DNA from: an uncultured Lachnospiraceae bacterium
GTDB lineage: Bacteria; Bacillota; Clostridia; Lachnospirales; Lachnospiraceae
DNA length: 10,777 nucleotides
Assembly: GCA_937891165.1 (NCBI GenBank)
Contig: CALAEX010000194.1
Span: forward strand, 1-10,777
Direction of reading: 5' to 3'
Shown one piece after another: positions 6,948 to 10,777 of this stretch; positions within the stretch are counted from its first letter, which is position 1, and the number at the start of each line of letters is the position of its first letter. The position numbers and the translations under genes were made by a program. The notes under the pieces are model-generated. The model made no database searches. It was not told the DNA's origin and worked only from the letters and a program-made list of their open reading frames with translations.

Positions 6948-6984
6948 AAAGAAAATATCCCGAAGCAATACATACTTCGGGATA
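6948..6984 (-). terminator. intrinsic terminator of the FMN riboswitch
   Basis: On the minus strand TATCCCGAAG (6975-6984) pairs perfectly with CTTCGGGATA (6956-6965) across a 9-nt loop, followed by the U-rich UUUUCUUU (6948-6955). It lies about 46 nt before the ribU start, in the position of a riboswitch expression platform. Its 5' arm CCCGAAG is complementary to CUUCGGG at the 5' end of the aptamer, offering a possible antiterminator pairing when FMN is absent. Confidence 0.85.
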
Positions 6985-7024
6985 ATATATTACATAATTT
7001 TTGCTATAAGTAATAAAAATTCTG

Positions 7025-7049
7025 TACTACTAATACAAGGATAGTAGTA
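7025..7049. repeat. leader hairpin between aptamer and terminator
   Basis: TACTACTA (7025-7032) pairs perfectly with TAGTAGTA (7042-7049) over a 9-nt loop. It sits between the FMN aptamer and its terminator. It may space the two or serve as a pause hairpin. No U-tract follows. Confidence 0.5.
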
Positions 7050-7082
7050 TAAATCCCTTTCTTACACATACCTATAGCTTTG

Positions 7083-7206
7083 TTCCTCTCTCATCCAGAC
7101 TCTACTGTCGGTAACGGAATTCGCTTTGCTTCACCGTTTCAACAAAAAACACCTTTTTGCTCGCGGACTGTACCGCCGGTCGGGAATTACACCCTGCCCC
7201 GAAGAA
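7083..7206 (-). promoter_or_regulatory. FMN riboswitch (RFN element) controlling ribU
   Basis: The minus strand shows the conserved RFN blocks in order: CTTCGGGGCAGGGTG, AATTCCCGACCGGCGGT, AGTCCGCGAG, a variable hairpin with a T-run, GAATTCCG, ACCGACAGT, and AGTCTGGATGAGAGAGG. P1 can form between UUCUUC at the 5' end (about 7201-7206) and GAGGAA at the 3' end (7083-7088). It is followed by an intrinsic terminator and ribU, so FMN binding should switch off riboflavin uptake by early termination. Confidence 0.96.
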
Positions 7207-7226
7207 TATTTTATATTATGTGAATA

Positions 7227-7255
7227 ATTATAACGCTTTGAATAGATTTATGCAA
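7227..7255 (-). promoter_or_regulatory. sigma-A promoter of the FMN riboswitch-ribU transcript
   Basis: Minus strand: -35 TTGCAT (7250-7255), 17-nt spacer, -10 TATAAT (7227-7232). The expected start point is about 15 nt before the aptamer P1 stem, as expected for a riboswitch leader. Confidence 0.8.
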
Positions 7256-7283
7256 GTTGTATTTTAACCGAATCAAAAGCTTG

Positions 7284-7313
7284 AAAAAAGGAGCACGAAA
7301 ATTCGCACTCCTT
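7284..7313 (-). terminator. intrinsic terminator of the cold-shock gene
   Basis: The minus-strand RNA reads AAGGAG-UG-CGA...UCG-UG-CUCCUU and then a run of six U (two of them shared with the stem). The two UG/UG positions form G-U wobble pairs only on this strand, so the hairpin is continuous in the minus-strand RNA. It lies about 90 nt after the cold-shock stop codon and 29 nt before the ribU promoter -35. Confidence 0.85.
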
Positions 7314-7404
7314 CTTGTTCTCAATTCCGTATAACAATATAACTTATTTCTGTATAAACTCAACATTTATATATTAGAAAAAGGTACACTGAACACTTTC
7401 TTGA

Positions 7405-7605
7405 TTAGCACTTTGTTACGTTTGTTGCCTGAGGTCCTTTTGCACCTTCAACGATTTCGAATTCTACTTCCTGACCTTCTTCTAAGGATTTGAAGCCTTC
7501 CATGTTAAGACCAGAGTAATGTACGAATACATCATTTCCTGCCTTATCCTGAATGAAACCGAATCCCTTCTGGTTGTTGAACCACTTAACTGTACCCTTA
7601 TGCAT
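7405..7605 (-). CDS. cold-shock protein (CspA family)
   Basis: This is a 66-residue single cold-shock domain, an OB-fold RNA/ssDNA chaperone acting in the cytosol. RNP1 is KGFGFI (13-18) and RNP2 is VFVHYS (26-31). W8 and F9 in VKWFNNQKGFGF and the C-terminal GPQATNV (57-63) are also typical. The length is the usual one for Csp proteins. GGAGG (7614-7618) sits 8 nt before the ATG. The gene is monocistronic, with its own promoter at 7676-7704 and terminator at 7284-7313. Its codons are more GC-rich at third positions than those of its neighbours, as expected for a highly expressed gene. The leader of about 65 nt is long enough for temperature-dependent folding, though I see no defined cold box. 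Which csp paralogue it is cannot be told from one copy. Confidence 0.97.
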   Translation of the reverse strand: MHKGTVKWFNNQKGFGFIQDKAGNDVFVHYSGLNMEGFKSLEEGQEVEFEIVEGAKGPQATNVTKC

Positions 7606-7675
7606 GTGTATTTCCTCCGAAATAAAAAATAATCTGGTATGACTGAGCCATTTGTACTACAACCACACTGAGAGT

Positions 7676-7704
7676 ATGATAACATTCTTTGCCAGAAATG
7701 TCAA
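7676..7704 (-). promoter_or_regulatory. sigma-A promoter of the cold-shock gene
   Basis: Minus strand: perfect -35 TTGACA (7699-7704), 17-nt spacer, -10 TATCAT (7676-7681). The predicted start is near 7669, giving a leader of about 64 nt before the csp ATG. Confidence 0.85.
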
Positions 7705-7747
7705 ACAAAATTTAGTCAATTCTACTTTTTTATATTATTATTGTTAC

Positions 7748-7800
7748 GGTTCACAGTATCTAGTAAGAGAACTACTATAGCAACTGATAATGTGTGAACC
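7748..7800. repeat. inverted repeat in the csp/symporter intergenic region
   Basis: GGTTCACA (7748-7755) pairs perfectly with TGTGAACC (7793-7800). Inside, TATC (7757-7760) can pair with GATA (7785-7788), and TAGTA (7761-7765) with a following TACTA, so a branched fold of 53 nt is possible. There is no U-tract on either side. It lies 44 nt upstream of the csp -35 and 48 nt upstream of the symporter -35, which could suit a looping operator or a small structured RNA. Confidence 0.6.
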
Positions 7801-7848
7801 TTAACTATAATGCAAATACAAACTTTTTGCTACATCTGTAGAATTTTA

Positions 7849-7877
7849 TTGGCAAACTATTAAAAAAATGTTATAAT
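7849..7877 (+). promoter_or_regulatory. sigma-A promoter of the symporter gene
   Basis: Plus strand: -35 TTGGCA (7849-7854), 17-nt spacer, perfect -10 TATAAT (7872-7877). The start point should fall near 7884, giving a leader of about 37 nt with the strong ribosome site GAGGAGGTG (7906-7914). Confidence 0.85.
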
Positions 7878-7920
7878 TAATACATCTAACAATCAACAAT
7901 CTCTTGAGGAGGTGCATTAC

Positions 7921-9309
7921 ATGAGTAATTTTTGGGACACTAGTGTTTGGGGCGAAATCAATGTAATCGCCGTATTGTTACTTAGTTTATTTGCAGCAAG
8001 TTTATTAAAAAAGGGAATTCGATTTTTAAAAGAATCTCTAATTCCAACTGCCGTACTTGCTGGTGGTATTCTACTTATCATTTCTGCTATTTATAAACTA
8101 TTTAGTGGTCATGGTATGTTTGTTGCTTCATTTTTTGGCAAAAATGGAGTTTCAATTTTAGAAATTATTACATACCATGCATTAGCACTTGGTTTTATTT
8201 CTTCCACTTTTGAAAGTTCCGATGAAAAACGTTCCAAAACTAGACAAATTGAAATTTTTAATACAGGTATTACTACTGTTTCAACTTATCTAGTACAAGC
8301 AATGATTGGACTTGGAGTTACTCTAATCGCATCTAAATTTATTGCTGATTTTTTTCCTGCGGCAGGAATCATTCTTCCATTTGGATATGGACAAGGAACT
8401 GGACAAGCGATGAATTATGGAACTATTTATGAAACCGAATACGGATTTATAGGTGGCAAAAGTTTTGGTTTAACGGTTGCTGCTGCTGGATTTATTAGTG
8501 CGAGTATTGGTGGAGTTTTACATTTATCTTGGTTAAAGAGAAAAAAGAATTTAGTAAAACAAGATGCTGGAACAATGAAAACAGCAATGGAACGTCCTTT
8601 TAGACAAGATGAAATTCCTTTGTTTGAAAATATGGATACTCTTAGCGTTCAAATTGCTTTTATTATTGGAAATTATTTTATTACTTATATTATTATATAT
8701 ATTTTAGGTGAATTAATTCCAGGATTAAAATCTGTTATTTATGGATTTAACTTCTTAATCGGTGTTTTAGTTACAACTGGTGTAAAAAAATTATTAAAAA
8801 CATTAGAAGAAAAAAATATTTTGAAAAAACATTATGTAAATGAATTTTTAATGATTCGTATCAGAAATTTCTTTTATGATATTATGGTGGTAGCAGGTAT
8901 TTCTGCTATCCATTTAAGTACTTTAGGAAAATATATTGTTGTGCTTATTATTATCTGTGTTTTAGGAGCAATTGCAACCTTTGCCTATAATCGAATTGTT
9001 GCCAAAACTCTTTTTAAAGACTATGCAGAAGAACAATTTATCGCTATGTATGGAATGCTCACAGGAACAGCTAGTACAGGTATTATTTTACTTCGTGAAA
9101 TTGATGTGAATTTCAAAACACCTGTTTCTGACAACCTTGTTTTTCAGAACTTTCCAGCAATTATTTTTGGATTTCCACTTATGATAATTGCAGCATCAGC
9201 ACCTGAATTTCCCGAACAGGCTTTTTTCATTGTAGTTGTATTTTTTATCGTTTTAAATATTATTTTATTCCGTTCTAAAATTTTCAAACGATATAAACAT
9301 AAATCATAA
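7921..9309 (+). CDS. sodium/glutamate symporter family protein (GltS-like, ESS family)
   Basis: This 462-residue, very hydrophobic protein fits the GltS (glutamate:Na+ symporter, ESS) family, which imports dicarboxylic amino acids with sodium. Two glycine-rich segments stand at equivalent places in its two halves: GYGQGTGQAMNYG (155-167) and GMLTGTASTG (378-387). This fits the inverted-repeat architecture with two re-entrant loops. A polar linker at about 204-240 (LKRKKN...FENMDT) separates the halves. About ten to twelve membrane segments are apparent. It is longer than E. coli GltS (about 400 residues). The ATG at 7921 is chosen because the in-frame GTG at 7912 lies within the GAGGAGGTG ribosome site seven nt upstream. 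It stands alone, with its own promoter and the 196-bp palindromic element after its stop. The substrate is inferred; another anion or amino acid is possible. Confidence 0.85.
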   Translation: MSNFWDTSVWGEINVIAVLLLSLFAASLLKKGIRFLKESLIPTAVLAGGILLIISAIYKLFSGHGMFVASFFGKNGVSILEIITYHALALGFISSTFESSDEKRSKTRQIEIFNTGITTVSTYLVQAMIGLGVTLIASKFIADFFPAAGIILPFGYGQGTGQAMNYGTIYETEYGFIGGKSFGLTVAAAGFISASIGGVLHLSWLKRKKNLVKQDAGTMKTAMERPFRQDEIPLFENMDTLSVQIAFIIGNYFITYIIIYILGELIPGLKSVIYGFNFLIGVLVTTGVKKLLKTLEEKNILKKHYVNEFLMIRIRNFFYDIMVVAGISAIHLSTLGKYIVVLIIICVLGAIATFAYNRIVAKTLFKDYAEEQFIAMYGMLTGTASTGIILLREIDVNFKTPVSDNLVFQNFPAIIFGFPLMIIAASAPEFPEQAFFIVVVFFIVLNIILFRSKIFKRYKHKS

Positions 9310-9318
9310 TAACAAACT

Positions 9319-9514
9319 AAGGGGCAATCGGAAAATAGAACTAATATAGGCAAAGCTCTTGGTTCATTTGATATCTGATAAGGACCGTAAAGAAACGGCA
9401 GTCCTTGGCGAGGTTTTTTCGAGCCTAGTACTGTTCCGTTTCGTCCCGAGCGAAAGCGTGTCCTAGAAGATATCAAATAAACCAAGGCTTTTATTTATTT
9501 TCCGATTGCCCCTT
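9319..9514. repeat. 196-bp palindromic element with terminal inverted repeats (MITE-like or structured RNA)
   Basis: The ends AAGGGGCAATCGGAAAATA (9319-9337) and TATTTTCCGATTGCCCCTT (9496-9514) are perfect 19-bp inverted repeats. ACT occurs directly outside both ends (9316-9318 and 9515-9517), like a 3-bp target duplication. A second inverted pair, 9352-9376 with 9468-9491, gives 23 paired bases with one C-A mismatch and one bulged T. The 91-nt core (9377-9467) is visibly GC-richer than the surroundings and multi-branched. No reading frame in it looks like a real protein and no transposase is nearby. It fills the gap between two convergent genes and ends 5 nt before the aspS stop codon, so it could also act as a two-way transcription barrier, although no U-tract follows either arm. 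Confidence 0.8.
9377..9467 (+). ncRNA. candidate structured RNA core of the palindromic element
   Basis: The plus-strand fold is well defined by eye. AGGAC (9381-9385) pairs with GTCCT (9460-9464). GAAACGG (9392-9398) pairs with CCGTTTC (9436-9442). CAGT (9399-9402) pairs with ACTG (9430-9433) past a TT bulge, and GGC (9407-9409) pairs with GCC (9423-9425). The next two positions form a tandem G-A/A-G mismatch closed by G-C, and a separate hairpin GC-GAAA-GC (9450-9457) has a GNRA tetraloop. Tandem sheared GA and GNRA motifs exist only when the plus strand is the RNA. Expression is not shown and I match it to no known RNA family. Confidence 0.4.
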
Positions 9515-9519
9515 ACTAA

Positions 9520-10777
9520 TTACTGCTCTTCTTTTACAATATCAATTCCTAATTCTTCCAACTGTTTTGCATCTACTACATTTGGAGCTTCTGTCATCAA
9601 ACAAGAAGCATCTTTTACTTTAGGGAACGCAATTACATCACGAATACTATCTACTTTTGCCATAAGCATAATTAAACGGTCTAACCCATATGCCAATCCT
9701 GCGTGTGGTGGAACACCATATTTAAATGCATTTAAAAGGAAACCAAAGCGTTCATAAGCTTCGTCCATTGTAAATCCAAGTACGCTAAACATCTTTTCCT
9801 GAACATCACTTTGGAAAATACGCACAGAACCACCACCGATTTCGCATCCATTTAATACAATATCATATGCTTTTGCACGAACTTTACCTGGGTCTGTATC
9901 TAGTAATGGTAAATCTTCGTCCATTGGCATTGTAAATGGATGATGTTTTGCTACATAACGATTTTCTTCTTCAGAGTATTCTAATAATGGGAACTCTGTT
10001 ACCCATAAGAAACTATATTCGCCCTTATCTAAAATTCCAAGATTTTTTGCAATTTCTAAACGTAAGTTACCAAGTACGTCCCAAACAACACTGTTTTTAT
10101 CTGCTGCAAATAATAGCAAGTCACCTGGTTTACCATTCATTGCTTCTACGAGTGCTTTTAATTCTTCTTCTGTCATAAACTTTGCAAAAGAGGATTTATA
10201 ATTTCCTTCTGCATCAATCGCAAGATAAGCTAATCCCTTTGCACCATAGGTCTTTGCCACTTCAACCAATGCATCAATTTTCTTTCTTGGCATTGCACCC
10301 TGTCCTTCGGCATTAATACCACGTACGGAGCCACCATTTGCTAATGCACCTGTAAATACAGAAAATCCGCAATTCTTTACAACCTCAGAAACATCTTTTA
10401 ATTCCATACCAAAACGATTGTCTGGTTTATCTGAACCATAGCGGTCCATTGCTTCCTGCCAAGTAATTCTTTCTATTGGAAGCTTCACTTCTACACCAAT
10501 TTCAGCAAACATTCTCTGAATCAAACGCTCATTGACAGAAATAACATCATCTACATCCACAAAAGATAATTCCATATCGATTTGGGTAAATTCTGGTTGT
10601 CTGTCTGCACGTAAGTCTTCATCTCTAAAACACTTTACAATCTGGAAGTAACGGTCATAACCAGAACACATTAAAAGCTGTTTAAATAACTGTGGAGACT
10701 GTGGTAGGGCATAAAAATTACCAGGATGTACACGGCTTGGCACCAGATAATCTCTTGCTCCTTCTGGTGTACTCTTA
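9520..10777 (-). CDS. aspS: aspartyl-tRNA synthetase AspS, C-terminal part (start outside the window)
   Basis: This class II synthetase charges tRNA-Asp with aspartate. The reading frame is open to the window edge (KSTPEGARDYLVPSRVHPG just inside it), so about 418 residues are present of the roughly 590 usual for bacterial AspRS; the N-terminal anticodon-binding domain is missing. Visible are the QSPQLFKQLL region, motif 2 FRDEDLRADRQPEFTQIDME, the RYGSDKPDNRFGMEL segment, the bacterial-type GAD insertion (about FTGALANGG to LLLFAADKN), the catalytic return HHPFTMP, and motif 3 GLAYGLDRLIMLM near the end. An internal GTG at 10743 is not the start, since conserved AspRS sequence continues upstream of it. 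It converges on the symporter gene with the palindromic element between. Whether it is the discriminating or the Asp/Asn type cannot be judged without the N-terminus. Confidence 0.97.
   Translation of the reverse strand, partial: KSTPEGARDYLVPSRVHPGNFYALPQSPQLFKQLLMCSGYDRYFQIVKCFRDEDLRADRQPEFTQIDMELSFVDVDDVISVNERLIQRMFAEIGVEVKLPIERITWQEAMDRYGSDKPDNRFGMELKDVSEVVKNCGFSVFTGALANGGSVRGINAEGQGAMPRKKIDALVEVAKTYGAKGLAYLAIDAEGNYKSSFAKFMTEEELKALVEAMNGKPGDLLLFAADKNSVVWDVLGNLRLEIAKNLGILDKGEYSFLWVTEFPLLEYSEEENRYVAKHHPFTMPMDEDLPLLDTDPGKVRAKAYDIVLNGCEIGGGSVRIFQSDVQEKMFSVLGFTMDEAYERFGFLLNAFKYGVPPHAGLAYGLDRLIMLMAKVDSIRDVIAFPKVKDASCLMTEAPNVVDAKQLEELGIDIVKEEQ

Larger units (their letters stand above)
7606..7920. 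other. divergent regulatory region between csp and the symporter gene
   Basis: This 315-nt stretch holds no gene. From left to right it contains the csp leader and promoter (minus), an AT-rich stretch, an inverted repeat at 7748-7800, and the symporter promoter and ribosome site (plus). A further TATAAT-like hexamer at about 7806-7811 (plus) has no matching -35. Confidence 0.8.

Noticed and set aside
6903..6968. Upstream extension of RibU beginning at a TTG
   Set aside because: That start lies inside the riboswitch terminator hairpin and has no ribosome site, so the added residues are not plausible.
7482..7685. Overlapping minus-strand frame of 67 codons across the cold-shock gene start
   Set aside because: It lies out of frame over the csp coding region and its 5' leader. 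The cold-shock frame has both RNP motifs and the ribosome site.
9144..9485. Minus-strand open frame of 113 codons running from the palindromic element into the symporter gene
   Set aside because: It is antisense to a clearly conserved membrane protein, has no ribosome site, and is basic and low in recognisable motifs. It is a shadow of the other strand.
9319..9514. Palindromic element as an ordinary bidirectional intrinsic terminator
   Set aside because: Neither outer arm is followed by a U-tract and the structure is far larger and more branched than a terminator, so I kept it as a separate element. Termination remains a possible side role.
9319..9514. Retron msr-msd or 6S RNA
   Set aside because: No reverse transcriptase is adjacent, and the layout of two long stems with a multi-branched core does not match the single-bubble 6S shape. 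Neither could be supported from sequence.
1..10777. CRISPR array, integrase, transposase or toxin-antitoxin pair
   Set aside because: No regularly spaced direct repeats and no protein with such motifs was seen on either strand.

Overview
The window looks like a chromosomal segment from a low-GC Gram-positive anaerobe, most likely a Clostridia member of the Lachnospiraceae type. The reasons are AT-rich codon use, strong AGGAGG-type ribosome sites, canonical sigma-A promoters, an MEP-pathway gene (ispD), an FMN riboswitch in front of an ECF-type riboflavin S component, and a t6A gene set with the rimI neighbour usual in Firmicutes. The taxonomic call is inference from gene content and sequence style. 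No phage, CRISPR, plasmid or transposase genes are visible.

Positions 1-6120 (minus strand throughout): transcription runs from a YcxB-like membrane protein through tsaE, tsaB, rimI and a small CxxC protein, past a large imperfect inverted repeat, then rnz (RNase Z), a one-pass membrane protein of unknown role, tsaD and ispD. A separately promoted tRNA-Ser(UGA) is cut by the window start. Much of this block concerns tRNA: TsaB, TsaD and TsaE cooperate to make t6A37 on ANN-decoding tRNAs, and RNase Z matures tRNA 3' ends. The TsaC/Sua5 enzyme that makes the threonylcarbamoyl-AMP substrate is not in the window.

Positions 6192-7260 (minus strand): a self-contained FMN-controlled unit made of a sigma-A promoter, an RFN aptamer, an intrinsic terminator and ribU. 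The terminator arms reuse the CUUCGGG sequence of the aptamer's 5' end, which suggests a simple mutually exclusive fold.

Positions 7284-7920: a cold-shock protein gene with its own promoter and terminator (minus), then an intergenic region shared with a divergent plus-strand gene, holding both promoters and an 8-bp inverted repeat. Positions 7921-9309 (plus): a GltS-family (ESS) sodium/glutamate symporter homologue.

Positions 9319-9514: the least ordinary part. A 196-bp palindromic element lies between two convergent genes. It has perfect 19-bp terminal inverted repeats flanked by the 3-bp direct repeat ACT, a second 24-bp near-perfect inner stem, and a GC-richer, multi-branched core with RNA-like motifs. 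It codes for nothing obvious and could be a MITE-like element or a structured RNA. Positions 9520-10777 (minus): the 3' two-thirds of aspS, cut by the window end.
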